Source: Planctomycetota bacterium
GTDB taxonomy: Bacteria; Planctomycetota; MHYJ01; JACPRB01
DNA length: 39,021 bases
Direction: 5' to 3'
Assembly (NCBI GenBank): GCA_035574235.1
Contig: DATLZA010000121.1
Span: 1 to 39,021, forward strand
Shown: piece by piece, positions 30,696 to 38,457 of the stretch
How positions within the stretch are numbered: the stretch's first letter is position 1
Layout of the letters: every line of letters starts with the position of its first letter
Notes under the pieces: generated by a model
What the model was told of the DNA's origin: nothing
The model's input: only the letters and a program-made list of their open reading frames with translations
Databases searched by the model: none
Position numbers and translations under genes: made by a program

Positions 30696-32375
30696 TCACT
30701 CCTTCGTTTCGATGCCCACGACGCGCGATCCGCCGAAGGTTTCCAGGATTTTCCGGACGCCGGGGTCGGCCGAGAGGTCGGGCGGCGGCGCGGGTTTGGC
30801 CGCGGGGGCCGTTCCTCCGCCCTCCGCGGAGACCCGGAACGTCACCTTGCGGCCGAGGACCGACGCCAGGGCCGCTTCCACGACGGCGCGGTTCGGCGCG
30901 GATTCCAGCCGCTTGACGTGGAAGTCCGTGAAGGGCGCCGGGAGGACCAGGGCGACTTCGTCTCCCGAGAACCGCGCCACGCGGGCCTGGCCCAGAATCG
31001 TTCCCACGAAGACGTTTCGCTCCCGGACCGCCGCCAGGACGCGCGGCCAGCTCTCCTGAAGGCCTTCGGGCACAGGGGCCGCCGGGGTGGGCTCGGGTCC
31101 CGGCGGGGGCGGAGCTTCGTCCGCCTTCGCCGGGGCTTCGGCGGGCAAGGCGGCCGAAGCGTCCACGGCGTTCCGCGAAGGCGGGACCGTCCCTCGGGCC
31201 GGCGGGGAATCGGCGGGCGGCGGAGTGGAGCGCGCGGCGGGGGCCGCCTGCAGAAGCTCGCTCAGGGACACGAGGTCCGCGCTTCGGGCCAGCTTCACGA
31301 GGGCCACTTCCAGGACGAGCCGCGGAGGCGCTCCTTCCTTCACCCGCCGGCGGGCTTCCAGGAGCCCCTGGAGTCCGTAGAGGAGCGCCTCGAGGGTGAA
31401 GCCTTCCGCCTGGCGGGCGCAGTCGGCCAGGTCCGCTTCCGGAAGGTCCACGAGGTCCGCCTGGGGGCCGCACGCCTTGATCGCCAGGAGCGCCCGGAAG
31501 CGCTCCAGAAGCTGGTCCGCGAAGGCGGCCGGATCCACGCCCGAGGCGAAGATCGCCCCCACGGCGGTCAGGACCTTCCCGGCGTCGCCGGAGCGCACGG
31601 CCTCCACGAGCTCGGCCAGGCGCGCGCCGCCGGCCTCGCCGAGGACGGCGGCCACGTCGTCCTCCGTCAGCCCGCGGGACTTGAAGGAGACGACCTGGTC
31701 GAGAAGGCTTTCCGCGTCCCGCATGGATCCCCGCGCGGCGCGGGCCACGGCGGCCAGGACGCCGTCGGGCGCTTCGATCTTCTCCTGAGCCACCACCTGC
31801 CGGAGGCGCCGCACGATGTCGGCGCCGGTGATGCGGCGGAAATCGAAACGCTGGCATCGCGAGACGATCGTGTCGGGGAGCTTGTGGACCTCGGTGGTGG
31901 CGAAGACGAACTTCACGTGCGGGGGCGGCTCCTCGAGGGTCTTCAGGAGCGTGTTGAACGCCTCCCGCGTGAGCATGTGCGCTTCGTCGATGATGTACAC
32001 CTTGAAGCGCGCCCGCAGCGGGGCGTAGCGGATGCCTTCGCGGAGGCTGCGGGCGTCTTCGACCTGGCGGTTGGAGGCCGCGTCCATTTCGAGGACGTCC
32101 GCGTCGGTCCCCTCGTGGACGGCGCGGCAGATCTCGCACGCGTTGCAGGGATCCTCCGTGGGGCCGCGCACGCAGTTGAGGGCCTTGGCGAAGATGCGGG
32201 CCATCGTGGTCTTGCCCACGCCGCGCGGTCCGCCGAAGAGGTAGGCGTGGCCCACGCGGCGCTCGGCGATGGCGTTCCGGAGCGTCCGGGAGACGTGTTC
32301 CTGGCCCACCACGTCGTCGAAGACGAGGGGGCGGTACCGGCGCGCCAGGACGGTGTACGAGAGCTCGGCGGCCAC
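30696..32375 (-). CDS. dnaX: DNA polymerase III subunit gamma/tau
   Basis: A 559-residue clamp-loader ATPase. LARRYRPLVFDDVVGQEHV opens the protein; Walker A is GPRGVGKTT (49-57); a zinc site has C68, C77, C80 and C83; Walker B is VYIIDEAHML; and the SRC sensor is in VSRCQRFDF. Domain III and a Pro/Ala-rich linker follow, with a tau-like tail. I see no A-rich slippery stretch, so gamma may not be made by frameshifting. The start is GTG at 32375, only 6 nt after a perfect TATAAT, so the mRNA looks leaderless. First gene of dnaX-ybaB-recR-rpoN. Confidence 0.95.
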   Translation of the reverse strand: MAAELSYTVLARRYRPLVFDDVVGQEHVSRTLRNAIAERRVGHAYLFGGPRGVGKTTMARIFAKALNCVRGPTEDPCNACEICRAVHEGTDADVLEMDAASNRQVEDARSLREGIRYAPLRARFKVYIIDEAHMLTREAFNTLLKTLEEPPPHVKFVFATTEVHKLPDTIVSRCQRFDFRRITGADIVRRLRQVVAQEKIEAPDGVLAAVARAARGSMRDAESLLDQVVSFKSRGLTEDDVAAVLGEAGGARLAELVEAVRSGDAGKVLTAVGAIFASGVDPAAFADQLLERFRALLAIKACGPQADLVDLPEADLADCARQAEGFTLEALLYGLQGLLEARRRVKEGAPPRLVLEVALVKLARSADLVSLSELLQAAPAARSTPPPADSPPARGTVPPSRNAVDASAALPAEAPAKADEAPPPPGPEPTPAAPVPEGLQESWPRVLAAVRERNVFVGTILGQARVARFSGDEVALVLPAPFTDFHVKRLESAPNRAVVEAALASVLGRKVTFRVSAEGGGTAPAAKPAPPPDLSADPGVRKILETFGGSRVVGIETKE

Positions 32376-32381
32376 GAGGCG

Positions 32382-32409
32382 ATTATATCGGCGGCCGTCG
32401 GGGGGTCAA
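32382..32409 (-). promoter_or_regulatory. dnaX promoter (leaderless)
   Basis: Minus-strand TTGACC (32409-32404), 16-nt spacer, TATAAT (32387-32382); 6 nt later is the GTG start of dnaX. No Shine-Dalgarno sequence fits in the gap. Confidence 0.75.
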
Positions 32410-32428
32410 CTCCGAGCGCCCCGGAAAA

Positions 32429-33400
32429 TCAGCCCGCGGAAGGGCGGTGCACGCAGGCGCGCAGCCCTTCGCGCAGCTCGGTTTCGTCGAGCCGGCGTCC
32501 GATGAAGACCAGGCGGTTGGTCCGGTCTTCTCCCGGCTTCCAGGGGCGGTCGGGCCGGCCCTCGAACATCATGTGAACCCCCTGAAAGACGACGCGGCGC
32601 GGCTCGCCGGCGACCTGGACGATCCCCTTCATGCGGAAGAGGTCGGCCCCGCGGGAGCGCAGCAGCCCGCCGAGCCAGGCGTTGAGGGCCCGGCCGTCCA
32701 GGGCTCCCGGCTCGCGAAGGCAGACGGCCCGGATCTCGGGGTCATGCCGTCCGTGGGATGCTTCGTCCTCCGGCGGAAGCGCGGGCGCGCGCGAGAGATC
32801 GAACGCCCCGAGTCCGAGGATCTTGTCCGGCTCGATCTGCGCGCGGACGGTGCGGTGGAGGCGCGCCAGGGGGTTGATCGCGCGCAGGCGCCGCTCGAGC
32901 GTCCGGAGCGCGTCCGCTCCGACGAGGTCGGTCTTGTTGAGCAGCAGGACGTCGGCGAAGGCCACCTGCCGGCGGGCCTCCGGGGACTCTTCGAGGTGCG
33001 GTTCCGTGTGGCGGGCGTCCACGACGGTGACCACCGCGTCCAGGCGCAGGCGCTCCTTGAGGTCCTCGTCCACGAAGAAGGATTGCAGGACGGGGCCGGG
33101 GTCCGCCAGGCCGGTCGTTTCCACGAGGATCGCGTCGAAGCGCTCGGGCCGGCGCAGAATCGCGTGCAGCGTGCGCACGAGATCGCCGCGGATCTTGCAG
33201 CAGACGCAGCCGTTGTTGAGGAGGATGAGATCTTCTTCGGCGGTCAGGACGAGGTCGTGGTCCACGCCCACCTCGCCGAACTCGTTTTCGATCACGGCGA
33301 CTTTCCAGCCGTGGCGGCGGGACAGGAGGTGGTTGAGGAGGGTCGTTTTCCCCGCGCCCAGGAAGCCCGTGAGGACCGTGACGGGAACAGGGGACGTCAT
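32429..33400 (-). CDS. CobW/COG0523 GTPase (metal chaperone)
   Basis: A 323-residue G3E-family GTPase. Walker A is GFLGAGKTTLLN, the metal site is the CxCC motif in NNGCVCCKIRGDL, the G4 motif is NKTDL, and VETTGLADPGPV follows. The C-terminal CobW_C domain ends in VFIGRRLDETELREGL. COG0523 proteins deliver Zn, Co or other metals to target proteins. Start at ATG 33400, which overlaps the upstream stop by 4 nt; upstream residues of the longer open frame are non-coding-like. No Zur site or target enzyme is recognisable, so the metal is unknown. Confidence 0.92.
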   Translation of the reverse strand: MTSPVPVTVLTGFLGAGKTTLLNHLLSRRHGWKVAVIENEFGEVGVDHDLVLTAEEDLILLNNGCVCCKIRGDLVRTLHAILRRPERFDAILVETTGLADPGPVLQSFFVDEDLKERLRLDAVVTVVDARHTEPHLEESPEARRQVAFADVLLLNKTDLVGADALRTLERRLRAINPLARLHRTVRAQIEPDKILGLGAFDLSRAPALPPEDEASHGRHDPEIRAVCLREPGALDGRALNAWLGGLLRSRGADLFRMKGIVQVAGEPRRVVFQGVHMMFEGRPDRPWKPGEDRTNRLVFIGRRLDETELREGLRACVHRPSAG

Positions 33401-33720
33401 ATCGCCAGGTCGCCGCGGCCGAGGGTATCGACATCGATGCGCGGGCCGTGGCCTTCGGGGTTGGGGATCATGTGGCGGATGTCTTCCCGGATGACTTCCT
33501 TCATGGGGCGGGGCATGCGGAACTGGCGGCGGCCGGAAGGCTCGAGGATCGCCACGTGGGTTTCGATGGGGGCGCAGCCGGGCTGGTCGCAGTAGATTTC
33601 GGCGACGAGGACAGGGACGTCTTCGGGCAGGCCGAAGTGGGCGCGGACCCATTCCTTGATCCGGCCCTGGAGGGAACGGTCCTTCTTGCCTTCGCCGAAG
33701 AGGTCGAACTCGAAGTCCAT
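33397..33720 (-). CDS. Conserved hypothetical partner of CobW GTPase
   Basis: A 107-residue soluble protein. A helical start (GRIKEWVRAHFGLP) is followed by VLVAEIYCDQPGCAPIETHVAIL, then RQFRMPRPMKEVIREDI. I recall similar small proteins with the IYCxxPGCxPxET pattern beside CobW-type GTPases, but cannot assign a function. Cys44 and Cys49 could bind metal. It overlaps the GTPase start by 4 nt, indicating coupled translation. It begins 16 nt after the HEAT-like lipoprotein and lacks a clear Shine-Dalgarno sequence. Confidence 0.75.
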   Translation of the reverse strand: MDFEFDLFGEGKKDRSLQGRIKEWVRAHFGLPEDVPVLVAEIYCDQPGCAPIETHVAILEPSGRRQFRMPRPMKEVIREDIRHMIPNPEGHGPRIDVDTLGRGDLAI

Positions 33721-33736
33721 GCCGCCGCGACCGGGG

Positions 33737-34675
33737 TCAGTCGAAGAGGACTTTCCCGTACGTCCGGGCCCATTCCTCCCAGGCCTTGAGGGCGTCGGCG
33801 TTCTGTTCAGGGGAAAGCGGGGCGCGGTAGCCCAGGTCGTCCCCGCGGTTCAGGCGCCGGAGGGCGGCGATGGCGATCGTTCGAGTGGCGGCCTGAGGGC
33901 TGCGGAGGCTTTCGACCAGGAGGGGGATGCCGGCGGCCTTGCGGCAGAGGACGAGGGCCTCGCCGAGGCAGAGCCGGAAGTCCTCGTCGTTGGTTCCGGC
34001 GTGCTCCTCGAGGATCTTGCCGATCTCGGGGTCGCGGGTGGCGCCGGCGACGCGGGCGGCGGACTCGCGGACGCCGAACTGGCCGAGCGCCTCGCGGATG
34101 GGGGCGCGGAGGTCCTCGGCCGGGAAGCGGGCCAGGACGGCTTCGAGCTGCCGGGCGTAGTCGGGCTTGGTGATCGCTTCGCGAAGCTCGCGGAAGAGGC
34201 GGGGCGCGGCATGGCGCGCGTGGGGCTTCAGGAGGGCGGCCGCCTCCTCGGCGCCGATCTTGCCGGAACGAAGCTGCGTGAGGGCGGTTTCGATTTCGAG
34301 CAGGATGTCCTCGAGCTTGGCCGCCGCGGGCTGAGCGCGCTCGGTCTCGGCGGGCGCGGCGGGGGTTCCGTTGCGGGCGGGGGCGGTCGCGGCGGCGGCC
34401 TGGGCCTGGGCTTTGAGGAGCTTGACGTCTTCCTCGAGCTGGGCGACGCTCGCCTGCAGGGCCTTGAGGAGGAGCTCCATCTCGCCCGTGCGGGTGTGGA
34501 GGGCGGAAAGCTGCTTGCGGGCCTCGTCCATGGCGACGACCTGAAGGTCGTTGTTCCGGCTCGCCTTGAGCTGGAACTCGGTGGTTTCCTTGTGGAACTG
34601 CTCGAACTCCTCGCGGGCGACGAAATCCGCGCAGCCGGCGGCCGCCAGGGCGAGGAAAACGGGGAAAACGCGCAT
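33737..34675 (-). CDS. HEAT-like repeat lipoprotein with coiled coil
   Basis: A 312-residue predicted lipoprotein. Signal peptide MRVFPVFLALAAAGC (lipid Cys15). A coiled coil at about 20-105 (KETTEFQLKAS through SVAQLEEDVKLLKAQ) and a Pro/Ala/Thr linker lead to a helical domain (about 135-312) with HEAT-like repeats, e.g. APIREALGQFGVRESAARVAGA and GIPLLVESLRSPQAATRTIAIAALRRL. I chose ATG 34675 over an ATG at 34729 because the former gives a clean lipobox, has GGAGG upstream, and the latter lies upstream of the -10. Function unknown; probably an envelope scaffold. Confidence 0.7.
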   Translation of the reverse strand: MRVFPVFLALAAAGCADFVAREEFEQFHKETTEFQLKASRNNDLQVVAMDEARKQLSALHTRTGEMELLLKALQASVAQLEEDVKLLKAQAQAAAATAPARNGTPAAPAETERAQPAAAKLEDILLEIETALTQLRSGKIGAEEAAALLKPHARHAAPRLFRELREAITKPDYARQLEAVLARFPAEDLRAPIREALGQFGVRESAARVAGATRDPEIGKILEEHAGTNDEDFRLCLGEALVLCRKAAGIPLLVESLRSPQAATRTIAIAALRRLNRGDDLGYRAPLSPEQNADALKAWEEWARTYGKVLFD

Positions 34676-34688
34676 GGGTCTCGCCTCC

Positions 34689-34694
34689 ACTATA
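34689..34694 (-). promoter_or_regulatory. -10 element of the HEAT-like lipoprotein gene
   Basis: Minus-strand TATAGT (34694-34689) in an AT-rich patch (CTATTTATAGT) 13 nt before the ATG at 34675. The -35 is not evident. Confidence 0.45.
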
Positions 34695-34730
34695 AATAGA
34701 CGTCCGGCGCGGGCCTTTTCCGTGGCCATT

Positions 34731-35777
34731 TCACGCCTCGAGGATTCGAACTTCGGGGGTTCCGGGGACCACCCGGCCGACGACGCAGGCTTTCTCCCCG
34801 GCGCGCGCGAGGGTTCGGAGGACGCCGGGGGTGGCCGAGGGCGCGGTGATGAGGATCATGCCGACGCCCATGTTGAAGACGCGGTACATTTCCTCCCGCG
34901 GCACGTCGCCGAGCTTCTGGAGGAACGGGAAGACGGGGGGCACGGGCCAGGTTCCCTCGCGGATCTCGACGCCGAGTCCGCGGGGAAGCACGCGGGGGAT
35001 GTTTTCGACCATCCCGCCGCCGGTGATGTTGGCCATGGCCTTGACGGCGCGCCGGGGCGGGAAGCGGCGCAGGACCGCGCGGACGGCGCGCACGTAGATG
35101 CGGGTGGGTTCCAGAAGGACCTCTCCGAGAGTGGATCCGCCGAAAGGTTCGGAGAGATCGCGGCCCTCGACGAGCCGGCGCACGAGGGAGTATCCGTTGG
35201 AATGGATGCCGCTGGAAGGCAGGGCGACGACGTCGTCTCCCGCCCGGACGGAGGCGCCGTCGAGGAGGCGGGACCGGTCGGCGATGCCCACGCAGAAGCC
35301 CGCCAGGTCGTAGTCCCCTTCGGCGTAAAGGCCGGGCATTTCGGCGGTCTCGCCGCCCAGGAGGGCGCAGTCGGCGCGGGTGCAGCCTTCGACGACGCCG
35401 CGGGCCAGGTCGAGAAGGACGCGTTCCTGGACTTTGCCCATCGCGATGTAGTCCAGGAAGAAAAGGGGCCGGGCGCCGGTGACGATGAGGTCGTTGACGC
35501 TCATGGCCACAAGATCGATTCCCACGGTGTCGTGCCGGTCGAGGGCGCGGGCGAGCTTGAGCTTGGTGCCCACGCCGTCGGTGCAGGCGACCAGGACGGG
35601 GCGGCGGATGGATCGGTCCACGCGGGGGGAGGGGCCCAGGGCGTAGAGGCCGGCGAAGCCCCAGGGAAGCTCCAGGACGCCGCGGTCGTAGGTGCGCCGC
35701 ATGAGGCGGAGGATCCGGTCGATGACGGCGTCCTTGCGCGCCTGGTCGACTCCCGCGTCCCGGTAGGTCGTGGGCAT
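34731..35777 (-). CDS. purM: Phosphoribosylformylglycinamidine cyclo-ligase
   Basis: A 348-residue AIR synthetase, making aminoimidazole ribonucleotide from FGAM with ATP. Seen are LVACTDGVGTKLKLA, VAMSVNDLIVTGARPLFFLDY, LLGGETAEMPG, PSSGIHSNGYSLVR and MANITGGGMVENIPRVL, all family hallmarks. The start ATG directly follows the purF stop (TAG-ATG), so the two are one operon. Length is normal and nothing appears broken. Confidence 0.95.
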   Translation of the reverse strand: MPTTYRDAGVDQARKDAVIDRILRLMRRTYDRGVLELPWGFAGLYALGPSPRVDRSIRRPVLVACTDGVGTKLKLARALDRHDTVGIDLVAMSVNDLIVTGARPLFFLDYIAMGKVQERVLLDLARGVVEGCTRADCALLGGETAEMPGLYAEGDYDLAGFCVGIADRSRLLDGASVRAGDDVVALPSSGIHSNGYSLVRRLVEGRDLSEPFGGSTLGEVLLEPTRIYVRAVRAVLRRFPPRRAVKAMANITGGGMVENIPRVLPRGLGVEIREGTWPVPPVFPFLQKLGDVPREEMYRVFNMGVGMILITAPSATPGVLRTLARAGEKACVVGRVVPGTPEVRILEA

Positions 35778-37208
35778 CTATCGTTTCTCGTGTTTGGACT
35801 TGTCCATCTCGTCCACGGGGGCTACGGGGTACCGGCCGGTCCAGCAGGCGGTGCAGTAGTTCTCGGCGGGGCCGCGCACGGCGGAGAGCATTCCCTCGAG
35901 GCTGAGGTATCCCAGCGTGTCCACGCCGATATGCCGGCGGATCTCCTCGACGGACTTCTGGGCGGCGATGAGTTCCTTGGGGTCCGGGAAGTCGATCCCG
36001 TAGTAGCAGGGAAACCGGGTAGGCGGGCAGGAGACGCGCAGGTGGACTTCTCGGGCGCCGGCGTCGCGCAGGAGGCGGATGCGGGAGCGGGAGGTGGTGC
36101 CGCGGATGATGGAATCGTCCACGACGACGACGCGCTTGCCCTCGACGAGTTCCCGCACGACGGCGAGTTTGATCTCCACGTTGTGGGAGCGCTGATCCTG
36201 GGTGGGCTGGATGAAGGTACGGCCCACGTAGTGGTTGCGGACGTAGGCCATCTTGTAGGGGAGGCGCGCCTCCTCGGCGTAGCCCTGGGCGGCGTAGAGG
36301 CCCGAATCCGGGATCGGGGTGACGAAATCGGCCTCGACGGGGTGTTCGCGGGCGAGCTGCTGGCCGAGGCGGTGGCGGACGGCCTGGACAAGGTCCTGGT
36401 GGACGTAGCTGTCGGGCCGGGCGAAGTAGACGTGTTCGAAGACGCAGTGCGCGGGGCGGCACTCCTTGCGGGGAAGGAACCGCTCGGAGCGCGGCCCGTT
36501 GCGGTCGATGAAGAGGATCTCTCCGGGTTCCACGTCGCGCTGATATTCGAAGCCGAGAAGGTCGAACGCGCAGGTTTCGGAGGCCACGGCCCAGGCGCTT
36601 CCGCGCTTGCCGAGCGCCAGGGGGCGGAAGCCCTGGGGGTCGCGGACGGCCACGAGCTCCTGGGGCGTCAGGAAGAGGAGCGAGTAGGCTCCCTTGATGA
36701 GGGTCATGGCCTGCTTGATGCCCTTTTCGACGTCCGGGGATCGGGCGACGAGGTAGAGGATGATCTCGGTGTCGGTGGAGGTGTGGAAGATCGGGAAGAA
36801 GTGGCCCTGGGCTTCGATTTCCCGCCGGAGGGTGGCGGAGTTGACGAGATTGCCGTTATGGCCCACGGCGATCATGCAGCGGGACGTTTCGACGACGAGG
36901 GGTTGGGCGTTGGCGAGGCTGGAGGAGCCGGTGGTGGAGTACCGCACGTGGCCGAGGGCGGCGTGGCTCTTGAGTTTCTGGAGGGCGGCGGCGTCGAAGA
37001 CATCGGAGACCAGGCCCATCCCTTTATGATGGACGAGGCGGTTGTCCTGGACGGAGGCGATGCCGGCGGATTCCTGTCCGCGGTGCTGCTGGGCGAAGAG
37101 GCCCAGGTACGTCAGTTCCGCCGCGTTGGGGGCTCCGAAGACTCCGAAGAGCCCGCAGTGATCCCTGGCTTCCGGCATGGCTTGAGGCGCCGACATGAAA
37201 AGCCGCAT
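35778..37208 (-). CDS. purF: Amidophosphoribosyltransferase
   Basis: A 476-residue PurF, the first step of purine synthesis, making phosphoribosylamine from PRPP and glutamine. The N-terminal glutaminase has the catalytic Cys in DHCGLFG (Cys18 from this start, exposed after propeptide removal) and GHNGNLVN. The PRPP site is VVVVDDSIIRGTT. Cysteines in PAHCVFEH, RFPCYYGID and YCTAC match the [4Fe-4S] ligands of the B. subtilis-type enzyme. I chose ATG 37208, the first after the TATAAT box; ATG 37196 (residue 5) is also possible. A longer start at 37247 falls inside the promoter. Divergent from nusA. Confidence 0.94.
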   Translation of the reverse strand: MRLFMSAPQAMPEARDHCGLFGVFGAPNAAELTYLGLFAQQHRGQESAGIASVQDNRLVHHKGMGLVSDVFDAAALQKLKSHAALGHVRYSTTGSSSLANAQPLVVETSRCMIAVGHNGNLVNSATLRREIEAQGHFFPIFHTSTDTEIILYLVARSPDVEKGIKQAMTLIKGAYSLLFLTPQELVAVRDPQGFRPLALGKRGSAWAVASETCAFDLLGFEYQRDVEPGEILFIDRNGPRSERFLPRKECRPAHCVFEHVYFARPDSYVHQDLVQAVRHRLGQQLAREHPVEADFVTPIPDSGLYAAQGYAEEARLPYKMAYVRNHYVGRTFIQPTQDQRSHNVEIKLAVVRELVEGKRVVVVDDSIIRGTTSRSRIRLLRDAGAREVHLRVSCPPTRFPCYYGIDFPDPKELIAAQKSVEEIRRHIGVDTLGYLSLEGMLSAVRGPAENYCTACWTGRYPVAPVDEMDKSKHEKR

Positions 37209-37220
37209 GGGCGGGCGGGC

Positions 37221-37249
37221 ATTATAGGAGATTCGGTCCCGGCTCACAA
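37221..37249 (-). promoter_or_regulatory. purF promoter
   Basis: Minus-strand TTGTGA (37249-37244), 17-nt spacer, TATAAT (37226-37221). Transcription should start about 6 nt before the ATG at 37208, so there is almost no leader and no room for a PurR-type riboswitch. Confidence 0.75.
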
Positions 37250-37278
37250 GGGAAGATCGAGGCGCGGCGGGAAGGGTC

Positions 37279-37307
37279 TTGACTGCGCGGGGCGGCGCCT
37301 ATAAGAT
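37279..37307 (+). promoter_or_regulatory. nusA promoter
   Basis: TTGACT (37279-37284), 17-nt spacer, TAAGAT (37302-37307; overlapping TATAAG at 37300). Transcription should start near 37314, giving a leader of about 88 nt. Back to back with the purF promoter, 30 nt between the -35 elements. Confidence 0.65.
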
Positions 37308-37353
37308 GCTGTCGAATGTAAAGGAGCCGAGACCTCAATATCGACGTAGAACG

Positions 37354-37382
37354 AAAAAAGTGGGCGCACCCCACTTTTTTTT
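37354..37382 (+). terminator. Terminator-like hairpin in the nusA leader
   Basis: Six A, then GTGGG / CCCAC around a 5-nt loop, then eight T (37375-37382): an 11-bp stem with a U-tract. An outer 7-bp pair CCGAGAC (37327-37333) / GTCTCGG (37383-37389) encloses it. It lies between the nusA promoter and its start, so it can act only on the nusA-infB transcript as an attenuator, or on antisense transcription. Confidence 0.7.
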
Positions 37383-37401
37383 GTCTCGGGCGAGGGCAGG
37401 C

Positions 37402-38457
37402 ATGAACGGGGAAGTTCTCAGAATCGTCGACGCGATCCACCGCGAGAAGGGGATCGACAAGGAGCGGATCTTCGAGACCATCGAGCAGGCGCTCTCCCTG
37501 GCCGCGAAGAAACACTTGAATACCAAGGAGATGCCGGTGGTCAAGATCGACCGCGAGAAGGGGGATATTACCGCGTTCGACGGGGAGCATCCGATCGAGA
37601 CCACGGCCTTGGGGCGGATCGCCTACCAGGCGGCCCGGCAGCTTTTCGTCCAGAAGCTCCGGGAAGTGGAAAGCGAGAGCGTCTTTTCGGAGTTCGCCCA
37701 CAAAAAGGGGGACATCGTCACCTGCACGGTCAGCCGGTTCGAGGGGCCGCACCTGATCTGCAAGATCGGGGACAAGGCCGAGGCCACGATGCTCAAGGGC
37801 GACCAGGTGCCGGGGGAGAATTACCGGATCGGAGACCGTCTGAGGGCGTACGTTTCGGAGGTCGAAAAGCGGGGCACGCGGGTTCGGGTGTACGTCTCGC
37901 GGGCGCACGAGGATTTCGTGCGGCGGCTTTTCGAGCTGGAGGTGCCGGAGATCGCCGACGGAACGGTGGTGATCAAGGGCATCGCCCGGGAGCCGGGATA
38001 CCGGACGAAGATCACGGTGCATTCGATCAACGACCGGGTGGACTGCCTGGGGGCCTGCGTGGGGGTCCGGGGGAGCCGCATCCGCAACGTGGTGGACGAG
38101 CTCAACGGGGAGAACGTGGATATCGTCCGGTGGAGCGACAATCCTCTGGAGCTCATCAAGAATTCGCTCAAGCCGGCCGAGATCGCGGAAGTGATTCTGG
38201 AGGAAGGGCAGAAGCGGGCCACGGTGTACGTGCTCAAGGACCAGCTTTCGCAGGCCATCGGGAAGGGCGGTCGGAACGTACGGCTGGCCTCGAAGCTGGC
38301 CGGCTGGGAGATCGACATTTACGAGCTGGGGGCGGAGACGGCGGCTTCGGCGGAAGCGCCCGCGGAAGGCGGGACGGCGACCGCCCCGGAGGCCCCCGCG
38401 CCGCCGCCGGCCGCGCCCCCCGAGGCTGAAGGGCAAGAGAAGAAGAATGAGGGTTAG
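37402..38457 (+). CDS. nusA: Transcription elongation/termination factor NusA
   Basis: A 351-residue NusA. The N-terminal domain (MNGEVLRIVDAIHREKGIDKERIF onward) contacts RNA polymerase. S1 covers about 105-175 (GDIVTCTVSRFEGPHLICKIGDKAEATM to GTRVRVYVSRAHEDFVRRLFE). KH1 has GACVGVRGSRIRNVVDELNGENVDIV and KH2 has AIGKGGRNVRLASKLAGW. A Pro/Ala/Glu tail replaces the extra C-terminal domains of E. coli NusA. The ATG at 37402 has only a weak GAGGGCAGG nearby; a strong AAAGGAG (37320-37326) lies upstream of a hairpin. An in-frame ATG at 37306 would add 32 residues but overlaps the -10. It overlaps infB by 11 nt. Confidence 0.93.
   Translation: MNGEVLRIVDAIHREKGIDKERIFETIEQALSLAAKKHLNTKEMPVVKIDREKGDITAFDGEHPIETTALGRIAYQAARQLFVQKLREVESESVFSEFAHKKGDIVTCTVSRFEGPHLICKIGDKAEATMLKGDQVPGENYRIGDRLRAYVSEVEKRGTRVRVYVSRAHEDFVRRLFELEVPEIADGTVVIKGIAREPGYRTKITVHSINDRVDCLGACVGVRGSRIRNVVDELNGENVDIVRWSDNPLELIKNSLKPAEIAEVILEEGQKRATVYVLKDQLSQAIGKGGRNVRLASKLAGWEIDIYELGAETAASAEAPAEGGTATAPEAPAPPPAAPPEAEGQEKKNEG

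Noticed and set aside
30696-32375. Programmed frameshift site in dnaX
   Set aside because: I saw no A-rich slippery heptamer in the gene.
37209-37247. Longer purF start at 37247
   Set aside because: It lies within the -35 to -10 interval and would add residues before an already adequate propeptide.
37279-37401. Longer nusA start at 37279 or 37306
   Set aside because: The extra residues are encoded by the promoter, the A-tract and the hairpin, and NusA homologues begin at the MNGEVLRIV position.
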